A DNA stretch of 64,000 nt from Chalara sp. BL73 (Eukaryota; Ascomycota; Leotiomycetes; Helotiales). The notes under the pieces are model-generated. The model was not told where the DNA came from. It worked only from the letters and a program-made list of their open reading frames with translations, and made no database searches. Where the stretch lies: contig CAKJVC010000148.1 in assembly GCA_918026815.1 (NCBI GenBank), positions 310,001-374,000 on the forward strand, written 5' to 3'. The position numbers and the translations under genes were made by a program. Shown piece after piece: positions 24,201 through 35,464 of this stretch (its first letter is position 1; every line of letters starts with the position of its first letter).

Positions 24201-26612
24201 CGTTTAGCAATAGACACGGAATCCCAGCTAAGGTCGTTAGCATAATGGCCGACAGCATCTCCAGCGAACCATCGTCCTTGCGTAAGAGCTTTATTTCGTA
24301 TCTACGACCTGTTATCATACTCCAAACACCGTTGCAAATCACACGTGTTTGGTTATCAAATTCTTTGACCAAAGAATTCCAAATCAGACCAATGAAGAGG
24401 GAGTGCCTGGGTATTTCTCGTGAGCAAGTTTGCTCGGCCATGGAGAAATCCATTATACGTACCTGTCCGGAGGCCCCGCAAGAGGACTGGTTAATATTGT
24501 GAGGAGCTGCAGTAGATATGAGCGTCCGCCCAGCTCAGTTCGGGACCGACTTGCCACATGGAGGACACAAGAGGGGCCATGCCGCAGTATATGGGAGGCT
24601 GAGTGTAAACATCGATGCTCCCCGTCGTGGAGTTTCCCAAGAATGGCAACTCCCGTGTGAAGGCAGATCAATGCATTGAATGAACTAACCATCTTTGCCC
24701 AGATCCAGGCAACATGTGCCCCCTATGACAACGTTATCACCAATTAAGACTTGTCTGAAAGAGTTACATCGTGCTCGTGGAAGCTTCGGATAGAGTGTTC
24801 GGGTTAACCATAGAGCCAACGACAGAATTGTGGCTTAGGGGCAAAAGACCTACCCAACAAACAGAATCAACGGTGTCATCGGCCTCGCCTCAGCTCGGGG
24901 ATTAGATTATAGAATACACGAGAAATATGAACCCTTATGGCCCCGCTGGCTTCGGTGCTCTTTCGCTGACTTGACCTGACTTAAATGGTCTATTGCTGAT
25001 TCGCAGGCTATAAGAACACATGTCTTGATTTTGATATGAGAAAAATCTTGAATGTAAACTTCTGGAAATTGGGCCTAGGGGTCGTGATTCTCCACGCGCA
25101 ATCTAACTTAGAGTCAAGATCTTGCAGCGCTCTTTCAGACCATCCGCCTATCAAAAGACCCAAAATTCGTCCCCAACCTATCCTTATTACCTCCTGAACT
25201 ATCTTTGCCATAACGCTTGAGCACATCGCGGGCGATTCCGTAGGTAACGCACTGTAGTAGAGTACCACGTGGTTGTAAAGAACGTCGGCTCTTTCAACAG
25301 CATAGCTGTCGCTACTACTATGCTGGCCGCGCTGCTGCATAGTGCACTGCAGAGAAGAGCACACTAGTTACTCAGAATTCTGAGGTATTTTGGGCCTCAG
25401 AACGCCCCATGTCACTGTGGGAGGCAAAGGATGGCTAGGTCGGTGCGGGAGGCGTCCGGGGAGGACTTTCAGTGAAGACGTTGGGATATCTTCCCGTAGG
25501 ACCGGCGAGTCGGTAGGGAAGTCTGGCTTGCTCGTGAATAGGACGTGTTGTGAAGAGGTATATCTATAGGATTGTTTGAGCGTGTGGGTGTCCTCGACTC
25601 TCTAGGTATGGTTGTAAGACTTGTTTGTGCAAAGATTGGGTGTACTGAGACTCTTTTGGGTTTGAAGCAAGTCCGGGACATCTGAGCAGGAAGAAACATT
25701 CAATTACAGAAGCGCTATTTTATCTCAACAGATGCCAAAGTACTCACAATTGTATTAACGCATCCATCACAGGCATCTTTGATTGCCAACTAGTCCTCGT
25801 TTCGCCCTACGCAGTATACATCGCGGCCTTAGATGATCCTCGCGAAAGCAGCTCGTAAGGTTTTTGTACGCACACATAATTATGTATATTATGTGGCATA
25901 TTTTGACAGTCGGGGACCTGGTTTGTGAGCATTGTGTAGATTGTATGTGTGAAGGTATCGGAAGAATGAGTGCAGAGCAGATCAGGTGTTCAAGGGTTAG
26001 GAGTGCAGTGAATAGATTGTTTGGAGAAGGATTTATTGTTCTGTACAAAGACGCGCAAGGCGCCATCAAAGAAGACATCTCATCGCTTCGATGTCCAACG
26101 AACAGGGAATTACAAAGAGCTTATTGTCTAGCGATCAAGAGTAATGTGTTGCGGCAGATGTTCACTACCCCAAATTGCAAAAGACATAACGGTCATTACT
26201 TCTCAATTGCAAAACACTTATTGTCTTGCCATAAAAACAGGATTTATTAACGGGTATAATTGTCAATTTAATATAGGACTGCTTTTGATACGTTGAATAT
26301 GAGTGACCAGATCTTGGGAGTAGAGGATACTCGCTTAGATCAGGGGATTGTCGCCCACTTTTGATAGAAGCCTTCAGGCTGTAATTCCCTCGCTGCAGTC
26401 CATTTTACCAAGAACTATAATTTATTACCATCCAGGGGCGAATCAAGATACTGAATTGTGGCATATGCCAGGCTTGGTTGCTGAAGTATAGATATTCGCT
26501 GTTAATATCTATATTTCCACCCTATCATAAATTAAGCACATATATGCATATATATACATATACATAAAAACCGCTTAGCTAACTAGATATCGCTCATCCC
26601 ATAGCAAATAGA
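21270..26612. other. Gene-poor interval
   Basis: About 5.3 kb downstream of the CDC25-like gene and downstream of the minus-strand peroxidase gene, so between two 3' ends. Only short frames are seen on both strands, none with a domain I recognise. Two imperfect copies of a motif around CTTATTGTCT occur near 26120-26140 and 26215-26230. Confidence 0.55.
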
Positions 26613-29600
26613 TCATGTTTTCAATACATACGCGCTAAGTCTGTTACCTGCGCCACAGTACTCTAACTTATCTCCCGGGCATATGAACGAGCACTCCGCG
26701 TCTGGAGCCGCAACACTCCCAGTATTAAAGCTGTTACCACAGTAGCACTCTCCACCATACTCGGCACCGAAATACTTCCAGCCAACGCAATTACCTGCAC
26801 ACATCTCGAGTGTCATGGCAGTATAATTGTAGTAGGAGGCTCCCGAGAGAGCTCGGATGTTTGTCGCTTCGGTCTGGCAGCCGTAGTAATTGTAATTGCC
26901 TACACTGGCCTTGATACTCGGCACGGTCGGCGTACTGGATATTGATGAGGTTGTCGTTGTCGAGTGAATAGCACTAGGTCCACTACTTGAAGTCAATGTC
27001 GAAGTTGAAGAATGGACGCTGGAAGGGTTGGTGCTCGTAGACGCTTGGGAGCTGGTGAGGCTGGCGCTTGTTTGTGTAGAAGAAACAGCACTGCTGATGG
27101 ATGTAGAAGTTGACGTTGTAGTTCTTAACAAAGGACTGGATACTGATCCGCTATCTGTTCCGTTTCTAATATAGACAGTCAGGCGGTTGCCCGCACCACA
27201 GTATTCGTATTGGTCGCCACTACAGGTCATGGAACATTCTGAATCGGAAACTTGCGTGGAGCCTGTTCCGAAAGAGTTTGCGCACCAACACTCACGGCCG
27301 TATTCTGCTCCCGCATAAAGATAGGGAGAGCAGGCCGCGACGCACTTCTCAACCGTGTTAGTATCATCAGGGAAAGAGGCAGCGGCCAAAGCTCGCACTC
27401 CGTTGCCTTCGGTGAAACATCCAAGGTAGTTGTAAGCGCCAGCGGATTTCACAATCCGAAGCGTTGGGACAGCGGTTGAGCTGGATGTGGTGGAAGAGGT
27501 CAAGGATTGAGATGATAAGCTTGAAGAAGATGTGGTGGACGGGTGCACAGTCGTGCTACTGATAGAGCTGCTGCTTGTGTCAGAAGATGAGACGACTGTG
27601 GATGAGCTGGATCGAGTCGAGGAGCTCGAAGAGAATGTTGACGAAATCCCACTAGTAGTGGACACCAGAGAGGAAAGCTTGTATAACTCCAATCTATTCC
27701 CAGCCCCACAATACTGTACCGAGCTACCAGGGCAGATGAAACTACAGTCATTAAGAGCGGCAAGAACAGATCCTGCACCAAGTGAGTTGCCACAATAGCC
27801 TAAAGCCATAAATCAGTACACCATGTTTAGATGATCAGGAACCGCGGATATGACAGACATTCTCCTCCGTATTCCACACCCCAGTATGTGAATCCTGTAC
27901 AAAGACCTGCACACTTTTCAAGAGTCATCCCAGTATAATCATAGTTCGACGATCCAGAAAGTGCGCGCACACCATTGGCCTCTGTATAACATCCTTGGAA
28001 AGTATATGCCCCGATAATGGGCTTGTGACTGAGCGTGGCTGAAGCAGAGGCGGAGGTAGATGTACTTGTGCTCGTCTGAGAGGTTGTTGATGAGGTAGAA
28101 GTGCTGCTTGGTGGTGTCGTTCCTAAGTCCTGACATGTGGCACCTAAATCCGTTGCGTCTTTGAATGTGTCTGCAGATGAACCACTGACGACGCCGTACT
28201 TGGTGCCTGCAGATGAGGCGATAGTGTAACTAGCACTGTACAGATTATACGGCCCTGACGATGCGCCTTGCACCATCGACACGGTAGCATTCACTAGATT
28301 TGGCAATGGCGAAGCAATGGGAGAGCCTGCAGTATTCTTGACCTTCTGAGTGACAGTCACGGTCGGTGCAACAGTGAGTGTATTTCGGACCTAAAAAAAT
28401 TAGCAAAACAAGTAGAAGGCTAGTGAGATACAAACATACAGCAGCTACAACTGTCAAATTTCCAGCATTATAGCAGCTCTGTGGGGTGAGGACGATGACC
28501 GAATCATCGACAGGATATTCAGCACCATTGTTATTATAAGTCTCGGAAGTTCCTCCAACTAAATTTACGGTAACAGTAAAAGAAGATATGGAACTAGCAA
28601 CTGGAAGGTTGGTGCTAAAAGCGTAAAACTAAAAGTAGTCAACGATCAGTCACAATACGACACAATCATGATTAAAGTTTACCGAGAAAGTGTCATCAAG
28701 GCCTGCGGCCGTTCCTCCAGCCGCAGCAACAATTGGCGCGGAAACAGCAAGGCCAGTTCGGTCTTTATACGCCAGCTGTACACCGACGATCTGTGACGCG
28801 CTGCGAGTGGTTGTACGAACTCGTATGTCACCAGAAAATTTCAGGAGAGTGCCTCCCGAAAGTAAAGTGAGCTGCAGCCCTGTGGGTTTAACTGCATAAG
28901 GACTAACAACGTCGGAGAGAGTGACCAGCGCCGGGTCCACTACATCAATCATTTTACCTAAAATAGTAGCGCAGACGCTGTTGAAGGCATCAGTAGTACT
29001 CATTGCTGTTACTGTAACATTGTTGTCCGAGTTGAACACAACTTTATCTGAGTTTCTGGTATTCGTCACAGAGATTCCGAGGGACAGGGGATCAGTATCA
29101 AGCGGAGGACCAGCAAGGTAGCGGGTGACAACCTTATTGTCAAATTCGACCGTGCTATCAAACAATTGATAGTCATCAGGAGCTGTCCCGGGCGTGACTA
29201 TGGTAGGGAAGTTGCCGGCATGAACACCACCAAGGGTATGTCCACAAGCCACCATCTGAATCATCTCCGTATTGGAGAAACCCATCCGTGTAAACTGATT
29301 TCTGAAGAGACTGATCGCGTTCTGCGGCTGGGGGATTTGTGCGGAAGGTCCTGCTGAAGTTGCATCTTTTCTTCCTCCTTTTATTGGGATAATAGGCCCA
29401 CCGCATGCTCGAACAGATGTGTAGACTCCCAATGCGACCAAGTCCGCGGCTGATAACTGAGTATTGAAGAAGTTTCCATATGTGACAAAGGCAGTATTGA
29501 ACCCAGTGCCAATATTGTCCCCATTGTTCAACTCGTATGCCAACGACGCATCGACTCCTCCATGCGGGGCATTAAAGACGTTCGCGTTTGCCATATCGTG

Positions 29601-29825
29601 GAAACCTGTTCGAAGCCACTCAGCAGCGGTATTTCGCCCGGCACTGACTCCGGAAGAGCATGGTGTGACCGACGACGCGAAGCCCCTACTCCTGTATCCT
29701 GTTGACAGATACATGACATCCTCTAATTCATCTATCGCAGACGGCCAGGTCGGATCTGCCGCCACCAGCATTGAAAAGAATAACGCGAACCATGGCACGA
29801 TCGTGGGACCCAGAAGAAGCTGCAT
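26613..29825 (-). CDS. Secreted haem peroxidase (class II-like) with three C-terminal WSC domains
   Basis: Expected to reduce H2O2 while oxidising an external substrate, outside the cell or at the wall. Exons are 29825-28683, 28628-28440, 28390-27859 and 27799-26613 (1016 residues). A signal peptide covers about residues 1-22. The peroxidase domain carries the distal Arg72 and His76 (RTGFHD) and the proximal His196 (ACGHTLGG). A Ser/Thr-rich linker precedes WSC1 (about 571-660). WSC2 and WSC3 follow, each after another Ser/Thr linker, with repeated EYGGECYCGNS- and YCGAGNRL-type motifs. WSC domains bind carbohydrate or sit at the wall. The third intron is supported because it restores GECYCGNS in WSC1, although its donor is the less usual GTCTGT. 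The substrate is unknown. Confidence 0.9.
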
Positions 29826-29954
29826 GATTAAAAATTATAGATTAGGTCAATAACGAATCTCGACCGTGGAAAGAATGACAGGATCGGGCCGCTACCATAG
29901 CATAGGGTGGGAGAATAATGGCAAAGCAGAGAGCCAAGGAAAAGAAAGAGGGAG

Positions 29955-29987
<33 letters not shown>

Positions 29988-31172
29988 AGGACAAAGGGAT
30001 GTTGACCCGACCCTAAAAGAAGCATTATTGATTTCCTGACCCGCAGTCTCAGCCGCATGGTGTTGGCTTTCTCGCATGAAGGTGGGTGGTGGGTAGAGGT
30101 ACTGGGCAAGACGCCTCGTATCCATCGGAACAGGGGCAGCTCAGCAAAGCCCTCAAGCCCTAATATAGCGGGGCATGGGCGAAAATCAACATCGGCCAGG
30201 TCCTGATTTGTTGCTGGGTTTTTGGCCACTGCAGATTGAATTCAAGTCCTTTTGGGATAGGCTAGGTCAGCCAAATTGATAGTTTCCGACATCGACGTTT
30301 CGTCGATAGAGCCATCCCCCCTGATAGCGCATCTCAGTACACGCGTCAGGCTACGGTAGGGGAAAGAGGTAAACCAGTATCGCACTGCACCGCACGACGA
30401 AAGCTTCTGGGCATTATCTCCAAATTAGGAATTCGTCTTTGCCGAGTTTTCGATAATGGATTTTGCCCGGTCTAGGGAGTCGGGAGATCAACTGGAGGTG
30501 GAATTGAGTGAGTGCCACTTTTTGGAGGGGCAGTTACTTTTACTTACTGAACTGGACTTGGAATAGGTCCTATCCCTCGACCTGGACAGGAGCGGCACAA
30601 GGTTAAAGCAGATCGAACCAGCCGTGGTGGGGAGATTACAAGACGCTGACAAATGAGAGACGGAGACTTAAGATTTCAAAGAACCCTCAAACCAATAGAC
30701 TAACTTAAAATGTCGATTCGCTGCAAAGCGGTACTGTAGCAGCAGAGTTATGTTGTGCTGGCTGTGCTCGTATTAGAATTAGTTTTTCTATACTGTATGC
30801 CGCGATCCCGATATGATGCAGAGCCCAGCAGCTTGGTATAGAAACCGCCCTACGTATACCCCTTGAAGAGATGATGACACCCTTTAGAATACGATCGGGG
30901 GAAAAAACAGAAGATGAGCAAACAATTAAACCAAGTCACGGGTAGCTTTGATATCCTGTTCAGAATCTGAAATCGGCTCCCTGTACACGGTGGGCGTGCT
31001 TTCAAATAAACGTTCGAATCTCATCTTTTCGTTATTGGTTCGTGTTTAACTTGTGAAATTGGATCTGCATGTTCATGCTTGATGGCCACTAAAAATCTTC
31101 CGCAGCCATGACCAAGGCGCTGCGATTTCATTGCTTTCCACTCCACCGCCACCCAATGTTTGGCGTCTCATC
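29826..31172. other. Divergent intergenic region with GA repeat
   Basis: Lies between the starts of the peroxidase (minus) and JMJD7-like (plus) genes. It contains a (GGGA)n/(GA)n run near 29950-29987. No gene seen. Confidence 0.6.
29950..29987. repeat. (GGGA)n/(GA)n purine repeat
   Basis: A short GGGA block followed by about ten GA units in the peroxidase upstream region. Confidence 0.85.
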
Positions 31173-32805
31173 ATGGATGAGATGACAGATCCCATTATTC
31201 AATTACTGGCTACCTACAGCGAGCATAATTCGCATATCATCCATGAACTTGGTCAGTTACCAACCCCGCTTGAATTCATGCGATATGTAGCCAAAAATCG
31301 CCCATTTGTGGTCCGAGGTGGCGCGTCGGGCTGGCCGGCTACGAAAGAGTGGAATATCCTCAAGTTGAAAGAGTTGATGGAAGGCAAGATGATTAATGTT
31401 GCGGTGACACCCAACGGGTATAATGCCTAATCCGCTGATGACTGGTCCAACACTGAGAATTGCTTCTAGCAAAGCAGATTCCCCGAGCAGAACTGTGAAT
31501 GGAGACTTGGTGTTCGTTCTGCCCCTTGAAGAAGAGCAGCTGTTTGATGAATTCATCGATTTCGTGGCAACCCAGGGGATCAATCATCAACCGCTTGAGG
31601 GAGTGCAGGAGGTCAGATATGCTCAGACCCGTGAGTACTGTCATCCACAGCAGGATAGTTCACCGTCTGATCATCGAGATTCACTAGAGAATGATAATTT
31701 GAGGAACGAGTACGATTGCCTATTAGATTATGTGCATAATGACATCGGGTGGGCACGCGTTGCCTTGAACAGGAGACCAGATGCTGTGAACTTGTCAGTC
31801 AGCTTCTCCGAGCAAGCCTCCCAAGTTCAGAAAGTTTTACAACTAGTTTACTCTCATAGCATGCATAAATTGTTAAGCATCTTTTTAGAGGAAATTACTT
31901 GTAGCACACAATTCCTATCCTGAATATGCTATCAGAATAAGGAAACTAACTCCGAGATTCTGATGCCAGATGGATTGGCAATTCGCTCTCCACTACTGCT
32001 CTCCACAAAGATCCGTATGAGAACATATATGTTCAACTTATTGGTAGAAAACACTTCGTTCTTCTTCCATCACTGGCCCAACCGTGTGTGAACGAACGAA
32101 GTCTACCACAGGCCAGATATATCCGCATGTCGGATGGTAGTTTTAAGATATTGGAGCATACTGCTGAGGACCATGTGCCTGTTGCTTGCTGGGATCCGGT
32201 AAGTAGACATGCTCAAGAGCTGCGTTGTGGACTTACATTTTACTATGGGAGAGGAACATGAGCATGTGTTATTCATTCCTCATTCAGATTGGGATACGAT
32301 AACCACTGATTTTTAATGTGCCTGATAGGATTTCATAGCTCCCGAACTTGGGATGGAGACGACGAAATATTCTAACAAGGTAGACCCAATACGGGTAACG
32401 CTAGAAGAAGGCGACATGCTTTACTTGCCTGCTTTGTGGTCAGTTCTCTACTTCTTGATGACATATAGCCCGAGCCTCTTTATCACGACTCCCACGTCAA
32501 TCTTGTCTCGTGTCTCTCTCAACAGATAACCCTTTACTCCTACCCTCCTCAACTTCTCTCGGAAATTCCTAGGCACAGACACGATAAATCTCACCATCAT
32601 ATCTTTGCTTTAATGACTGACTTTAACCAGGTACCACAAGGTCTCCCAAACTGCCTCCCGAGAAGGTATCTGCTGTGCGGCGAATTATTGGTATGACATT
32701 GAGTTTGAGGGCCACTTATGGGCGGTAAGTGAGCTGGTGCGGAATGTAGGCGCCTCGCAACTGAGCGTGAAGAGGGAGGAAGACGAGGGAGCGTCTTCAG
32801 ACTAA
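31173..32805 (+). CDS. JmjC-domain 2-oxoglutarate oxygenase, JMJD7-like
   Basis: By family an Fe(II)/2-oxoglutarate-dependent hydroxylase. Human JMJD7 is a lysyl hydroxylase of the DRG GTPases; that substrate is only inferred here. Six exons: 31173-31417, 31470-31630, 31688-31793, 31970-32198, 32329-32438 and 32631-32805 (341 residues). The ATG at 31173 (MDEMTDPI) is the first in frame. Joining restores VTPNGKADSP and QNDNLRNEYDCL. The iron ligands are visible: His183 and Asp185 (LHKDPYENIY) and the distal His286 (WYHKVSQTASREG), matching JMJD7 spacing. Introns 3 (176 bp) and 5 (192 bp) are long for this window. The protein appears complete and active by residues. Confidence 0.88.
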
Positions 32806-34151
32806 GGTACAAAGTTGAGTGGAAGCCCACTTGAGAAGTATGAGAAGAATTCAAAGGCATTGCAGCATGAGGACTTAGCTAGGCAGGTGGCTTTGAGTGA
32901 TGTTAAGATGAGCAAGAAAAGTCTGGGAGAATGCTAAGTCAAGATGAAGAAACGGTGAAAGAAAACGTCCCCTGCATCCGGAAAGCGTTGCCAGGTGCTT
33001 ATTCCTCCTCCTCGGAAGCATATGAGGAACGCCTTTGGAGACAAGAGCTTGAAGGCAAGAACGTAGGCTATCTATAGCGGTAATCTGGGTTTCCCTAAGG
33101 AAACCATTTATGACAAATTGAGGAAATATGATGGCGGTGGGGTCAAGGACCAAAATCGGTGGGCCAGATTGTAAATGGATGGGCGCGATGCGGTAAGACG
33201 CTGACCACGGGTGAGGGGAAGAAGGGTGAACAAGAAGTACCGTGCAGCAGTAACGAGCTTCCTTCACGACCGAAGGACCAAAAAGCGGTGCTAGATTGCT
33301 TTTTTATGGCATGAAATAGTATAATAGATGGTATGTGGATCAGAAGAGGACATCAGATTATGCATTGAAAGGATATCTGCAGAACCAAGCATTACCCCAA
33401 AAGGCGACCAGCTTCAATGCGAACATGAGCATTATGTGGATTGAATGCCAGTGGTAATAACTAATGCTTATTTGGTCTTTCTGTTGAGCAGTAAAGGTAT
33501 TTGGGGAGTTTGAGAAATCAAGGTAGTATAGGCGTTAGCTCTACTATTTCGTAGACATATATGGCGCTAGAAGTTTCCTTTGTCCAATTCCTCGATGCGC
33601 ACATTTCATCCTGTTCGCCGGTGCATCCTGTTCATGCTAATCTACCAAACCTAACAGCAGCACTAGTGTACGAGCGCGAAGGTGGTAATGGTATCTTGGA
33701 GCGGAGAAGAGAGGATGGATGAGCATGCGCTGTCTTGTTCACTATTTACCTATGTGCGCTTTCTCACTAGGTTATCTTGGAGACTCAACAGGAGGAGCTT
33801 ACTTAATAAGCTAAGGCTGGGTATGTGTCTCGCATATTTGGTCGCCAACTTGGTACTTAGGTTCCAGACATAATCGATCGGACGCTTTGGGGCATGACGA
33901 TTAGAACAATATCCTCATGGCTTTCCCTACTCCGATTCATCATTGCATAATGGAAAGGTTATGACTGGTCTACCAATGGCGAGGCGGCTTTCGGCGCTGC
34001 TAAACCTTCAAAATTGAAAAGCAATAGGGTACAAAGTCTTGCTAGTTTATAGTAGCGAGTCGAGAGGAAAGGAAAAAAAGTATAAACTTGATTCCATTAA
34101 ACATTGTCACACATAATATGCATGCTTTATAGCTATACATACAAACGTTCA
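32806..34151. other. Convergent intergenic region, no gene seen
   Basis: Lies between the 3' ends of the JMJD7-like and Tim17-like genes. Only short domain-free frames. Confidence 0.6.
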
Positions 34152-35060
34152 CTATTTGGTATTTGGATTCGCTTCCTTATCACTTCTTTCAGTCAATTCT
34201 GTCTCTTGAGCTCGGAGAGCGTCTATACTCTCATCAAGCAACGCAATCTCAGCATTGACTCCTAAAAGCTTCTCCCGCAGCATATCTTCATATTCCTTGT
34301 CGGTCAAAACCTTCATAGGACTCCATCTTGAGTTCAACCATGAATGCTCTTTGGCTGGAAGAGCAGTCTTAGATATAGAGTTACGATCATCAGCCATGTT
34401 ATATATTGCTTGGCCGGTTGCTCCAAAGAGTGCAAACATAATTGTACCAGGTATGATATTCTTTCGGCCGCCTGTAGATTTGTAAGTATGATCCATGTAC
34501 GGTTGGAGTGGTATGAGTCTGCTCCAAGGATAAACTGGGATTTGAGACTTACGTAAGGCACCTCCTACTAACCCGGAGGCTGCCCCGGCAGCGAAGCTGA
34601 CTACTACTTTATTCCATCTGGTGATTTTACTGTCTTCCCAGGCACGCATAAAAGTTCTTCTTGATGCTGGTATGGTATTAGTCACTGATCTGAGGACAGT
34701 TCAGGCCATGCTTACCCCAGAAGGTGGTCCCAAGAGTGAACCATTGAAGACCTGAAGCCAAAGCAAATAGTTTCGGAGTATTTGAGCGTACTACTCCTGC
34801 GAAAGCTCCGACGAAAGCTCCAGCAGCACCTGCACAAATGGTTGATACATCAAGTCACATGATCATACGTCTGTAGGAAATGGATTGGAGGACCCGTTGA
34901 GAAGGATAAACATACCAGTATATGCTCCCACTTGCAGAGCAGGTAATATAATGTGAAGTATGCCAGCGGGCAATCCCGGTTCTCTCTTTGGCGCTTGAGA
35001 TTGGATAGATTCTTCAATTGCCTTTTTCTCAGCAGGAATGTCAAGCACGACTTTCCGCAT
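34152..35060 (-). CDS. Conserved Tim17/Tim22-like multi-pass membrane protein
   Basis: Function unknown. Exons are 35060-34916, 34829-34716, 34666-34553 and 34471-34152 (230 residues), with all junctions in phase. The N-terminus is charged. Three or four glycine/alanine-rich membrane segments follow (GAAGAFVGAFAGVV, VVSFAAGAASGLVGGALRG, IIPGTIMFALFGATGQAIY). This glycine-zipper style is typical of the Tim17/Tim22/Tim23 superfamily. A polar tail with a coiled-coil-like EIALLDESIDALRAQETEL closes the protein. I infer the mitochondrial inner membrane. It is divergent from eIF4B with about 400 bp between starts. It could be a peroxisomal or complex I-associated relative instead. Confidence 0.75.
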
Positions 35061-35464
35061 TGCGTATTAGCAAAGGGTGGGATTCTTATAATGCACGGAT
35101 CATGATAGGGGATAGTGATCTTGGGCTTTCAAAGTAAATATTGAAGTGAATCCGAAGCGAATGGTGTTTTGTTCTTGAATCCCAATTGAATATGCAGGGC
35201 AGGTAGATTTATTTCTAATAGTGGGGCACTCACTAGTCCACTTAGCCGAATCAGGCATCCCTACCAACCATTATTTTAGTATCGCACTTTTTCAAACTCG
35301 ACTCTCATTGACCACCAAGGCACAATCAAGCCTGCCCACATCGATCACGCAAACAAAACGCCTAACCACAATCTTGTTGAAGGAGCTAGTATCCTTCAAT
35401 CTACAACCGAGGACTAAGCGCAAGACCTTCGGTTCTCGCGCAGGGTCCTGAAAAAGCCGCAATC
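35061..35464. promoter_or_regulatory. Shared divergent promoter region (Tim17-like / eIF4B)
   Basis: 404 bp between two divergent start codons. It must contain both promoters and 5' UTRs; no specific site was identified. Confidence 0.5.

Noticed and set aside
25864..26250. 128-codon plus-strand frame
   Set aside because: Cys- and Met-rich with no family resemblance; partly made of an imperfect internal repeat.
31131..31172. Upstream start for the JMJD7-like protein at 31131
   Set aside because: The codon is TTG. The first in-frame ATG is 31173, which also suits the family.
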